This document shows, piece by piece, positions 9,050-16,844 of a DNA stretch of 64,000 bases (its first letter is position 1; each line of letters starts with the position of its first letter). The stretch is from Rhizobium leguminosarum (GTDB lineage Bacteria; Pseudomonadota; Alphaproteobacteria; Rhizobiales; Rhizobiaceae). The notes under the pieces are model-generated. The model made no database searches, was not told the origin of the DNA, and saw only the letters and a list, made by a program, of their open reading frames with translations. The stretch spans positions 186,001-250,000 of the forward strand of contig NZ_CP025014.1 of the NCBI RefSeq assembly GCF_002953715.1, read 5' to 3'. Position numbers and translations under genes: made by a program.

Positions 9050-9246
9050 CAGTTAGCCAGATTGGCTTTTAGCTCACGGGCTGCCGCCTCAAGGAGTCGC
9101 TTGAATTCTTCGGAGGTCACGCCATCGGCGCGCATCACCATGGCGATCAGTGGATCGCAAAGAGCTTCCGATATCGTCAGCTCATCGTTCTTTCCGGCAG
9201 TTGCGCCAACGGAGCAACAATATCCAGACGAAGATAGCGTGTTCAT
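9049..9246 (-). CDS. 65-residue protein coupled to the ThiF gene
   Basis: A small protein starting MNTLSSSGYCCSVGATAG. Its ATG overlaps the ThiF stop codon as ATGA and has AAGG seven bases upstream; an ATG two codons earlier is also possible. The N-terminal third is Ser/Gly/Cys rich with a Cys-Cys pair; the rest is an amphipathic helical region (EALCDPLIAMVMRADGV, then EFKRLLEAAARELKA). Position and overlap show it is co-translated with the E1-like enzyme. It could be the modified substrate, a carrier or a small accessory subunit. The sequence does not decide between these. Confidence 0.65.
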   Translation of the reverse strand: MNTLSSSGYCCSVGATAGKNDELTISEALCDPLIAMVMRADGVTSEEFKRLLEAAARELKANLAN

Positions 9247-10202
9247 GGACATACCTTGCATTCGGGGTGTTCGCAGAGAGAACGCAGATCGGCCTGATTG
9301 CTTTTGAGGTCCAATATCCATCGGCGTCCCCGTGCGGCCGAGTGTCTCGAAAGGCTTTTTTGGGCAATCCGCGACACGGCAAGGCCGGCTATAAATGCGT
9401 TCTCGGCAGCGGCCGGTGGAGCGAGAAAGCCGTCGTCGGTTGCGACCTGGGCGGCGCAATGACAGACGGGACATGCGTCCTCATGCACTGCGACCGAGGG
9501 ACCTGCCATGCCATGTGCTTGGGAGCGGCCGACATGCAGATGGGGCGGCAGGCCGGCTTTCGATGCGTGGCAAGCCGTCAGGAACTCTTGGGCCGGATGA
9601 GAATCGTCGCCGGCGAGAACGACGAACGGATTGTGGGCGTAATCTGCGATCAATCGGAGCGCTGCGGCCCCTTCCGCAAATTCCGGCAGCGCGAAGACAC
9701 TGGCCGAGAAACACGCGGCCAGACAGGTCGCCAGCTTGTCCGTCTTCAGCCGGCCGAGATCAGCTTCGCTCGCCCATGGGACATGGTTCAAGTTGTTCTC
9801 GTCGATACGATCGGCATCCACGAGATAGAAATGGCGCGCGCCGTGGGCCGCAAGCTGGATGGCAATCTGCGAGCCCAAGCCGCCGCATCCGATAATGACG
9901 AAGTCGATTTCGCCAAAACCTGCGAAGTCGCGTTGACGATGGCCAAGAGGCGTCAGGAAGGCGTCGTCGTGATCCATTGCGGTGGAGACATCTTCGTCCT
10001 CATCCGGCATATTGGAGCCCTCCAACGAGGCGCCGAATGCAGGCCTGGTAACATTGGGGCTCCGTTCCTCGACAGGATCAGCACTATTGCCGGTGAACAG
10101 AGCCCCGCTGCCGCCCCACCCCAGCCTATGGGTGAAGAAGTTCGGGAAATCGACAGGCGCGCTGGCGGCCGCCGGTAGTCGTTGAGACCGATAGTTGACC
10201 AT
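9243..10202 (-). CDS. ThiF/E1-like adenylyltransferase
   Basis: A 319-residue protein. After a roughly 75-residue acidic, low-complexity N-terminal arm comes a Rossmann-type adenylation fold: VIIGCGGLGSQIA at about residue 101, the strand-end aspartate in LVDADRIDENNLN, and a downstream lysine (GRLKTDKLA). Two cysteine clusters, CPVC and HPECKVC about 85 residues later, form the structural zinc site usual in ThiF/MoeB/MccB-type enzymes. Such enzymes activate a peptide or protein C-terminus as an acyl-adenylate. The ATG overlaps the stop of the HExxH gene (TGATG), so the two are translationally coupled. Confidence 0.88.
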   Translation of the reverse strand: MVNYRSQRLPAAASAPVDFPNFFTHRLGWGGSGALFTGNSADPVEERSPNVTRPAFGASLEGSNMPDEDEDVSTAMDHDDAFLTPLGHRQRDFAGFGEIDFVIIGCGGLGSQIAIQLAAHGARHFYLVDADRIDENNLNHVPWASEADLGRLKTDKLATCLAACFSASVFALPEFAEGAAALRLIADYAHNPFVVLAGDDSHPAQEFLTACHASKAGLPPHLHVGRSQAHGMAGPSVAVHEDACPVCHCAAQVATDDGFLAPPAAAENAFIAGLAVSRIAQKSLSRHSAARGRRWILDLKSNQADLRSLCEHPECKVCP

Positions 10203-11647
10203 CAGATCGCCTCCATCTCGCTGGGCGCGATCCCGCGGATCGTCGCGGCGTAGTGACCGTAATCCTCGCCCATCGCATGGTCGGGAGTCTTCGCAATCAC
10301 GTGGAATTTGCCGTCGTACCAGAGGCTGACATTGTCGCCGCTGTCATCGATCTCTCGCCGGCCCATCCGCGGATCGATCGGCGCCTTGCCGCGCAGCAGC
10401 ATCTGTCCAATATCCCAGGCTTGGCGATCGAGAACGCGCTGGCGCTCGGCAAGATGTGCCTGCCGGTGCGCAATGGGCTCTTCGGCAAGCAACTGGCTCA
10501 CGAGGAGCAAGATCCGACTGCTCCAGGAAGGAATGGCGGCGATGTCTGGGAGGTCGAGGAGGACATCGCCGCCAAGACGTTCGATACCTTTCCGAGCTAT
10601 GTCGATGAGCGGGACTTGCCGCGCGGCATAGGCGATTATGAATGCCGCTTTCCGGGCGCGGCGCTCAGGATTCGCCTCGGTGGATAGGCATGCCATGCGC
10701 AAGGCGCACTCCCAGGGAATGGTGTAGGCCGTATGCAGGATGCTCTCGAGCGTCTGTAGGTCCTTCTTGTATGGGGAAACATATTGGTACTCGCCGGGCA
10801 GGGATGCCGCTGCCGAGGTCGTATAGAACCCGAGCAGGATATTCCCTGCCTCATGAAGCATTTGGGCCGCTGTCGCGGCATGATCGCCGGCGCGCAATCT
10901 CTCTCTGGAAAGGACGATGAGCGCGCTGCCCGGCAATTCGTTCGAACTCGAAAAGGAGCACTGCGGTTCGCGTCGCACGCCGACGTAAAGCGTGTGCAGG
11001 CCGGCGATCAGACGCTGATGGCCGTACTCGTCCAAGTCCGCGATCAATGCGAATGCCTTCTCCAGATGGTCGGCGATGCGATCCAATTCGGCATCGTCGG
11101 TGATCGGATAGCCGGGCCGGGGATAGTCCGGCATGCATTGGCGCAGGAGGGCTTGCATGATACGGCTTCGCGCGGGACTTTCGATGTGCACGAGGCCGAT
11201 TCCGCAAGAGAGCCGGCACGCTGGCTGACGTTCGAGTTCAAGATCCGCTGCGATCAGATCCGGCTGCAGATAGCGGCCGACGACCTGCACATCGGGGCGG
11301 GCCGCCTGCCATTCCAGACTGCGCGCGAGCGCACCCATCCAGGCTGCAAGTACGGATGAACGGTAAGGGTCGGCGCCGACCGGTCCGGCAACCGCTGGCG
11401 GAAGCTCCGGCAGGCGAGTGTATCCGCCATCTGCCAGGTCGGGGAAATAACCTGACAGTGCCTCCACCCCGGCCGAACAACCGGCGAGCTTCGAAGCCGC
11501 CGCAAGCGTGCGGCCATATTGGAAGCGTCGCTTCAAAAGGTTGCGTGTTGCCACGCGCTGCAGGGAGACGGTACTTGCCATCAGGGGATTGCGCTTGAGC
11601 AGGAGGCGCGCCTCATCTGCCAATTGTTGTATGTGGGACGCGGACAT
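10202..11647 (-). CDS. HExxH-type peptide-modification protein with altered motif
   Basis: A 481-residue protein. The start at 11647 is fixed by GGAGG seven bases upstream; the frame is open 46 codons further up. Its central region resembles the HExxH-motif putative peptide modification proteins (aKG-HExxH-type peptide beta-hydroxylases). AAQMLHEAGNILLGFY at about residues 261-276 is followed by a YVSPYKKDLQTLESILHTAYT segment, which in the family reads like YxSPWRxDPRPLxGxLHGxY. The expected second histidine is Asn (H265-E266-x-x-N269), so metal binding may differ or be lost. It is the first gene of the four-gene coupled operon. The family call is from motif order and needs a profile search. 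Confidence 0.65.
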   Translation of the reverse strand: MSASHIQQLADEARLLLKRNPLMASTVSLQRVATRNLLKRRFQYGRTLAAASKLAGCSAGVEALSGYFPDLADGGYTRLPELPPAVAGPVGADPYRSSVLAAWMGALARSLEWQAARPDVQVVGRYLQPDLIAADLELERQPACRLSCGIGLVHIESPARSRIMQALLRQCMPDYPRPGYPITDDAELDRIADHLEKAFALIADLDEYGHQRLIAGLHTLYVGVRREPQCSFSSSNELPGSALIVLSRERLRAGDHAATAAQMLHEAGNILLGFYTTSAAASLPGEYQYVSPYKKDLQTLESILHTAYTIPWECALRMACLSTEANPERRARKAAFIIAYAARQVPLIDIARKGIERLGGDVLLDLPDIAAIPSWSSRILLLVSQLLAEEPIAHRQAHLAERQRVLDRQAWDIGQMLLRGKAPIDPRMGRREIDDSGDNVSLWYDGKFHVIAKTPDHAMGEDYGHYAATIRGIAPSEMEAI

Positions 11648-11837
11648 CGGCAGCCTCCGTGAGTTTGTCTTCGGGCGGATCAAGGTTGCATCTCGGGCAA
11701 AAATGCGGGAGTTCGGGACGGCTTCGTCCGGTATCGGAACGTTGCGCGTCGTCTGTTGAGAGGCACTATTCCCCAAGGGCGTCATTCGCCCGCCAGTTCG
11801 GCGTTAAAAATCCGTAAAAATGACGTAAACAAAGAAA

Positions 11838-11861
11838 AAGCCTCCTCGATCGAGGAGGCTT
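11838..11861 (-). terminator. Rho-independent terminator after the subtilase gene
   Basis: A perfect 24-base palindrome (AAGCCTCCTCGA and its complement), followed on the minus strand by TTTCTTTG. It separates the regulator-PAP2-subtilase part of the locus from the HExxH-ThiF part, so the second part may have its own promoter or rely on read-through. Confidence 0.85.
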
Positions 11862-11889
11862 AGAATTCTGGATAACGCATCCGCAGGGG

Positions 11890-13584
11890 TCAGATCGCCA
11901 GAGCCGCCTCAACCGCCGCCCGCGCATTCGGCAGGCCCGACCCGAAGAAATAGGCCATCTCGACGGCGTCCTCGCTTTCTGCATTCATGCAATCCGCCGT
12001 CAGTTTCCTCGTTCCGGGTGCGACAATGGCGTCCAGGCGGGACGCGGCTTTCAGAATTGATTTCACTTGAGGCCCCGAGAGGCGGTCACCGGGATCGTGG
12101 CGGCTTTTGTAAGCCCGCTGTATCAGGGCGCATAACCCGCCCACCTGCGCCGACGCGCCGGAGGTGCCCCCGAAGGGAGTGTAGTATCCGCCCCCGATGC
12201 CCGGATTGGTTCCGAACGGCACGATGGCCGACCACGGATCGGAGCCATAATTATAGCCGAAAATCCCCGACAGGTCCGTCGTCAGCAGCGAGAAGTGCGA
12301 ATAGTAGTATTCCCGTGTTCGAAAAGCGCCGTAGTCGTGCTGCGCGGCAAATGGAGAAAGCCGGTCGAGGCGCAACTGATGCCGGTTGAAGACCTCACCG
12401 TCGTCAGAGGGGGAGACTAACGTCAATCCTTCGCCGTAATTGCTATAGCCCGAACGGAAACCTTCGACGGTAACGGCCCCAACTGCAATGACGCCGTTGT
12501 TGTCGGCGGCAAGACTTGCCGGATAGATCAACTGGCTCTCGCCACTGTTTCCTGCGGCGCAGACGATCGGGATGTGCCGGCTGATGGCGAGGATGAGTTG
12601 TTTGAGGACATGCCACGGACGATCCGGATTGGAGCCTTTCTGCGCAGCCTTCGGCTCCAGTTCAGGTCCACCTTGATCAGCAAGGGCAATGCGCGTGAAC
12701 AGATTGGCGGCATCCTGGTTTTTCCATAATTCCAGGTCGGCCTTCAGCTCGTTCTTCGGATCAACGATGCTGCGTTTCGGGTCAGGCAGACCGCGCGGCA
12801 AGACGATCACATCTGCTTTCTGAAGATAGGCATAAAGGAAGGCCGCAATGAACTGTCTGACATCGTCTTCGAAGGACGTTCTGATCGAGATGAGCCTTGA
12901 GAAAGGATCAACGCCGAAATAGGGGATGACATTGCGATTGCCGCTCGTGCGCAGCTCGTCGCCATTCCCGTAGAAGGCTCCTTCCGGCGGAAGGCTTGGC
13001 GTGCCTTCTTCCGCAACAACGGCGGGTTCGCCGACGATCAGCCCTGCGCAGCAGGTACCATGCGACGCAAACAGCGATTCCGGATTGTAGAGCCGCCGGA
13101 GAACGCCCTCTGACGCGGCGTATTCGGCAACCAGATCACTGAGATAGTCCTGGTCGTCGTTCGAAAGGCCGATATTGCCGAGCGGAGCGATGTTGAGCCC
13201 GGCAAAGAAGGCATGCCTTTCTTCGCGGTCAAACGACGTCGTCGTATCGAGTATTTCGAGCACGCGCGCGCCGTAACGATGGGTCGTCAAATCGATTGAC
13301 GCGTCCCGGTCAAGCCGGGTTGCCAGATTGGGATGATCCGGAGATACGCCGACATCGATCAGCGCGACCCGCGCGGGTCGCAACGGGCCGGCAGAAGCGA
13401 TGGCATCCCAGACCGTGCCGGTGATGAGGGGATCGGGGAGCGCGCGTGCAGCGCTCGCATCGAGCGCTGGTGGAGCAGGCGGAGCCGATCCGTATTCCGC
13501 GTCGACCACGCCAAGGGCAGTCAGGTGCCAGAGATAATAGTAGTTGATCGGTGCGGGCTCAGGCATTTGTGTTTGATCCGTCAT
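11890..13584 (-). CDS. S8 family serine peptidase (subtilase), no signal peptide
   Basis: A 564-residue protein starting at MTDQTQMPEP; a start two codons earlier is equally possible. The catalytic triad is complete: Asp in VALIDVGVSPDHPN (about residue 75), His in ASHGTCCAG (about 174), and Ser in GGTSGASAQ (about 475), with the oxyanion Asn in CAAGNSGES (about 344). There is no signal peptide or obvious propeptide, so it likely acts in the cytoplasm, unlike most secreted subtilases. Next to HExxH and ThiF genes it fits a maturation or leader-removing protease. It starts 31 bases after the PAP2 gene ends and is followed by a terminator. Confidence 0.9.
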   Translation of the reverse strand: MTDQTQMPEPAPINYYYLWHLTALGVVDAEYGSAPPAPPALDASAARALPDPLITGTVWDAIASAGPLRPARVALIDVGVSPDHPNLATRLDRDASIDLTTHRYGARVLEILDTTTSFDREERHAFFAGLNIAPLGNIGLSNDDQDYLSDLVAEYAASEGVLRRLYNPESLFASHGTCCAGLIVGEPAVVAEEGTPSLPPEGAFYGNGDELRTSGNRNVIPYFGVDPFSRLISIRTSFEDDVRQFIAAFLYAYLQKADVIVLPRGLPDPKRSIVDPKNELKADLELWKNQDAANLFTRIALADQGGPELEPKAAQKGSNPDRPWHVLKQLILAISRHIPIVCAAGNSGESQLIYPASLAADNNGVIAVGAVTVEGFRSGYSNYGEGLTLVSPSDDGEVFNRHQLRLDRLSPFAAQHDYGAFRTREYYYSHFSLLTTDLSGIFGYNYGSDPWSAIVPFGTNPGIGGGYYTPFGGTSGASAQVGGLCALIQRAYKSRHDPGDRLSGPQVKSILKAASRLDAIVAPGTRKLTADCMNAESEDAVEMAYFFGSGLPNARAAVEAALAI

Positions 13585-13615
13585 GTTCATGATCCCTGTT
13601 GTGCAACTGGCGATT

Positions 13616-14644
13616 TCAGACCCATTCGTCGTGTACGGCCTGGAACAGAGGACCGAACGCGTCGTGGAGGTAGGGAGCGAAACGCCGGGCGAGATCTCGC
13701 CCTGCCTGCGTATCGCTCGGATAGTGGAGACCAGCCCATTCGCGATTTTCGGCGACGTTCTGGGCGATGCGGGCAAGCTCGTCGGTGGCCGGATGTTCCG
13801 GCAGGATCGTCGAGAACGCGAAGGCGATCGAAAAGCACTGGAACGAATGGTTGCTGGGATAGGACTCGTGGACCGGCACGGCCAGCAGCGGCCGCAGCAT
13901 CGGCTCGAACTGGTTTGGCCGCAGCCGGTTGAACTGACTCTTGTAGATCAGCCCGACATATTCGCAGGCCGTCAGGATCGCCTGGAAAAGTCCTTCCGTC
14001 TGCTCGAAACCGCCGAGATCCTCGATATGCAATGCGCGGGTGAATTCCCCCACGGAGATCGTCGACTCGATCTGGATATCGGGCAGGCGTCGCACACGTT
14101 CGCGGTCGCGGCGTTGCATAGAGAGCAGCACCGTCGTTTCGAGGCGGGTATAATCCGGGCCGGGCGGCGGAAGTATATCCAGCATTTCCCAGGTGAAGCG
14201 CCGCGCCGCGGTATAGGCGTTGCGTGACGGCTGCTGGTGCAGCCTGCGCAGCTCGAAGGAGGGAATAAGCTGCGACACGCCGAGGCTGCCGCCGTCCATC
14301 GTCGACTTGTTCTTGTTCTTGTTCTTATTTTTGTTCTTGTTTTTGTTCAGCGACGCCTTGTTGAGCACCGACTTGTTTGCGACGCTCTTGTTGAGGACCG
14401 AGGCTACGGCCATCGTCGCCATCATGGGCCCGGGCAGGGGCGATCCATCGTCATCCGTGCCGAGGAAAAGCACAGCTTCGGGGGCTGCATCAGGTGCAGC
14501 CGGTGATGCACCGGCGAGAGGATCAGCACCGGCATTGTCCCTGGGTTCGCATGGAAGGACCGTATCCGGCTCAATCCTGAATTTATAACTGTTTAGAAAT
14601 AAAACAATTTTCGATTGCGATTCCTCAGTAGTGTCCGCTTCCAT
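13616..14644 (-). CDS. PAP2/vanadium-haloperoxidase-fold protein with Asn-Lys repeat arm
   Basis: A 342-residue protein with an AAGGAGG site before its ATG. The C-terminal two thirds has the acid phosphatase/vanadium haloperoxidase signature: KSQFNRLRP (about 235), YPSNHSF (about 264, Asn in place of the usual Gly) and NREWAGLHYPSD (about 306). The first 120 residues are low complexity: an acidic Ala/Pro stretch, then the pentapeptides SVLNK, SVANK, SVLNK, ASLNK and seven Asn-Lys dipeptides in total. No signal peptide is seen. It probably hydrolyses a phosphate ester or oxidises a halide; which cannot be told. It lies between the regulator (41 bases) and the subtilase (31 bases). Confidence 0.85.
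   Translation of the reverse strand: MEADTTEESQSKIVLFLNSYKFRIEPDTVLPCEPRDNAGADPLAGASPAAPDAAPEAVLFLGTDDDGSPLPGPMMATMAVASVLNKSVANKSVLNKASLNKNKNKNKNKNKNKSTMDGGSLGVSQLIPSFELRRLHQQPSRNAYTAARRFTWEMLDILPPPGPDYTRLETTVLLSMQRRDRERVRRLPDIQIESTISVGEFTRALHIEDLGGFEQTEGLFQAILTACEYVGLIYKSQFNRLRPNQFEPMLRPLLAVPVHESYPSNHSFQCFSIAFAFSTILPEHPATDELARIAQNVAENREWAGLHYPSDTQAGRDLARRFAPYLHDAFGPLFQAVHDEWV
14304..14348 (-). repeat. Hexanucleotide tract encoding Asn-Lys repeats
   Basis: Tandem six-base units close to TTCTTG (plus strand), with single-base variants TTCTTA and TTTTTG, inside the PAP2 gene. On the coding strand they read AAC AAG. Gain or loss of units would keep the frame, so the arm length can vary without breaking the gene. 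Confidence 0.85.
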
Positions 14645-14685
14645 TGGAACCTCCTTGCGCGATGATGTGAAGATTTGTCCGGAGT

Positions 14686-16470
14686 TCAGCGCAGCTTGGC
14701 GCCGGCCTTGAGCAGGCCGTCGATCAAGATCTGGCCGCCGCCTGTGTCGAGTAGCGGATAGCCGCTGCCGCGGAAGGCGTTGATGGAGAAGCCGCCCTCG
14801 ACCGCCTCAAGACGCTGCAGGTAATGCCGCGCGCCGCCGAGATTGTTGGAATGGGCGTGACTGGAGGCAAGATAGCGCAGCAGACTGTTGAAGTTCGGCC
14901 GCGCCCGCAGGGCTTCTTCGCCTGCAGCTATGGCTGCGGCATGATCGCCCGCAAGCGCTGCCGCAATGCATTTGGTCGTATCGAAGTAATATTTATGCGG
15001 GCTGTAGACGCCGAGCTCTTGTACCCAACGCGCCATGGCCACCGCCTTGTCGGGCTGGCCTGCATAGCAGTGCAGCATCGCGTAGAGGTCCCAACTGAGC
15101 GGCAGCGCCGGATTCAGGCGGATCGATTTTTCGAACAGGTTGGCCGCATAGTCATATTCGCCGAACAGGAACGAATGGACGTGGCCGACGAGCGCGAGCG
15201 ATACGGAATTCTGTGGATCGAGTTCCAGCGCTTTGCGCGCATATGCCTGAGCTTCGTCGATCAGATGCGCGTCAAGCGCGTTGAAGCGTTGGCCAACCTG
15301 GAAAGTCCGGATGAATGACAGCCAGGCAAAAGTCGATGACCGCGGCTGATACTGGATCTGTTCTTCCAGGCGCCGCTCCGCATTATCCAGATCGCTACGC
15401 GACAGGCGAAAGATCGCATTGACGGCGTCGATCAGGAGGCCGTCTTGCGACAATCGACTGTCGTTTGCCTGGGTCTCCAGGAAATAGGCCAGCTGATCGA
15501 CGGCCTGGCTGATCAGCGCAGCGGTGGTGCCGAACTCGCCTCGCTCGAATTGCGTGCGGTTGATTGCCTGACTGCTCAGCCAATGAATACGGTTGTTGAT
15601 CAGGTGCTTCATCACCAGTTCGACCATCACCATGTCGCCGTCAAACGTGAGGCGAAGCTGTAGGCATATCGGAAGGCTGATCCGCTGTTCGCTCTCTTCA
15701 ATATCTGGCAAGGTGAAGGAGAGGTCGCTGACGCCAATGGCCAGCCCATCGGTGATGGCTTTTGCAATGAGATTCTGGAAGCGTGTCGCGGCAATTTGTC
15801 CGCCCTCTCCAACACCCACCACGATAGGGGGCTGAAGGACCATGACCCATTGCCAGTCACCGTCTGCCGGCCGCCGATATGGGTTGCTGCCGCCGATTCC
15901 CGCGGCTTTGCCTTGTCTTGGCACATCCGGGGCACCCGTCAGAGGTAGCAGGGCGGAATGTTTGGCGATATCGCGGCTCGGCTGCGGTCGCGGCTCGAAG
16001 ACGTCGTGGACTTGTCCTACATTGAGCCGGCTATACCAGTTCTGCCGTTCGAGCGTTAACCAGTCCTCGAATTCTGGATCGCGGATGTCTATACCTTCGA
16101 GCAACTCGTCGGTGATTTGATCCGCGGACCGCTTTGTCCGAACCACCAGTTCGGTATCAAGAACGAGCCGGTCCATATCCAGCCAAACGGTATTCTTATC
16201 CGCAATCAGGAGATCACGTGCAGGCCCCAGAGTCTTATGAATGTCCAAAAGGGCCTGGCGCAGACTGGCTGCCGCCTGGTCGTCGGAGCGGTCACTCCAC
16301 AACTTGTCCCGAAGCCAGATTCTCGAGCGCGAGCCCCGGGCCGACAGTGCAAGCATCGCCAGAAGAGCCTGGGCTTTTTTGGATTTCGGAGTAACCGACC
16401 GCCCTTCAGCATCCACAAGGGCAAAAGGCCCGAGCAGGAACATCCGTAACGGATCGTGCTCCTTGTTCAT
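14686..16470 (-). CDS. SARP-like transcriptional regulator with TPR region
   Basis: A 594-residue protein from the ATG before NKEHDPLRMF; the frame is open 68 codons further upstream but that part lacks family-like sequence. Residues about 5-100 form an OmpR-type winged helix as in SARP/BTAD activators (LLGPFALVDAEGR, then KSKKAQALLAMLAL and SLRQALLDIHKTLG). A bacterial transcriptional-activator-like segment follows, and the last 250 residues are TPR repeats (ARKALELDPQNS, NLFEKSIRLNPALPLSWD). Such proteins switch on neighbouring operons. It is first in the minus-strand gene order, upstream of PAP2 and the subtilase. Confidence 0.8.
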   Translation of the reverse strand: MNKEHDPLRMFLLGPFALVDAEGRSVTPKSKKAQALLAMLALSARGSRSRIWLRDKLWSDRSDDQAAASLRQALLDIHKTLGPARDLLIADKNTVWLDMDRLVLDTELVVRTKRSADQITDELLEGIDIRDPEFEDWLTLERQNWYSRLNVGQVHDVFEPRPQPSRDIAKHSALLPLTGAPDVPRQGKAAGIGGSNPYRRPADGDWQWVMVLQPPIVVGVGEGGQIAATRFQNLIAKAITDGLAIGVSDLSFTLPDIEESEQRISLPICLQLRLTFDGDMVMVELVMKHLINNRIHWLSSQAINRTQFERGEFGTTAALISQAVDQLAYFLETQANDSRLSQDGLLIDAVNAIFRLSRSDLDNAERRLEEQIQYQPRSSTFAWLSFIRTFQVGQRFNALDAHLIDEAQAYARKALELDPQNSVSLALVGHVHSFLFGEYDYAANLFEKSIRLNPALPLSWDLYAMLHCYAGQPDKAVAMARWVQELGVYSPHKYYFDTTKCIAAALAGDHAAAIAAGEEALRARPNFNSLLRYLASSHAHSNNLGGARHYLQRLEAVEGGFSINAFRGSGYPLLDTGGGQILIDGLLKAGAKLR

Positions 16471-16660
16471 GCGATCCACCGGCCCCGCCCCCGTTGCCTC
16501 CGATGCGCTCGTTTGGCAGGTCGAAGACCTGGCATCCAGAGACCAGTCTGCCATACCTGCGGCGCCTGGCAAGCAACCGGGAAGGGAAATCGGGATTCCG
16601 AAAGGAAGATCGATGCTTTTGCGATAATCGAACTGAAGCATAACCGGCTGAAATCCCTCT

Positions 16661-16773
16661 GCGTAACTTCGCAAACCGGTCGTAGCGTCCTACCGTCAAA
16701 GCAGCGTCAAAGAAGTGTTGTTTTAGGCGTCATAATTTCGCAGGCATCCGCCAAAGGTTGCGAATTACGCAAC
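16661..16773. promoter_or_regulatory. Repeated TTCGCA-type motifs upstream of the SARP-like gene
   Basis: This upstream region carries similar elements: AACTTCGCAA near 16665, AATTTCGCAG near 16733 and the palindrome GTTGCGAATTACGCAAC at 16757-16773. Repeated motifs of this kind suit a regulator that binds direct or inverted repeats. Assignment to the SARP-like protein is inference. Confidence 0.35.
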
Positions 16774-16844
16774 GCGAATACCAGTCTCGATTTAGGCGAA
16801 AAGACCGACCATGTTAAATTGCGGGCGCCGAACACAGGGTTTGG

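Noticed and set aside
14304..14348. Phase-variation switch from the hexamer repeat
   Set aside because: Units are six bases, so changes keep the frame; the tract alters length, not on/off state.
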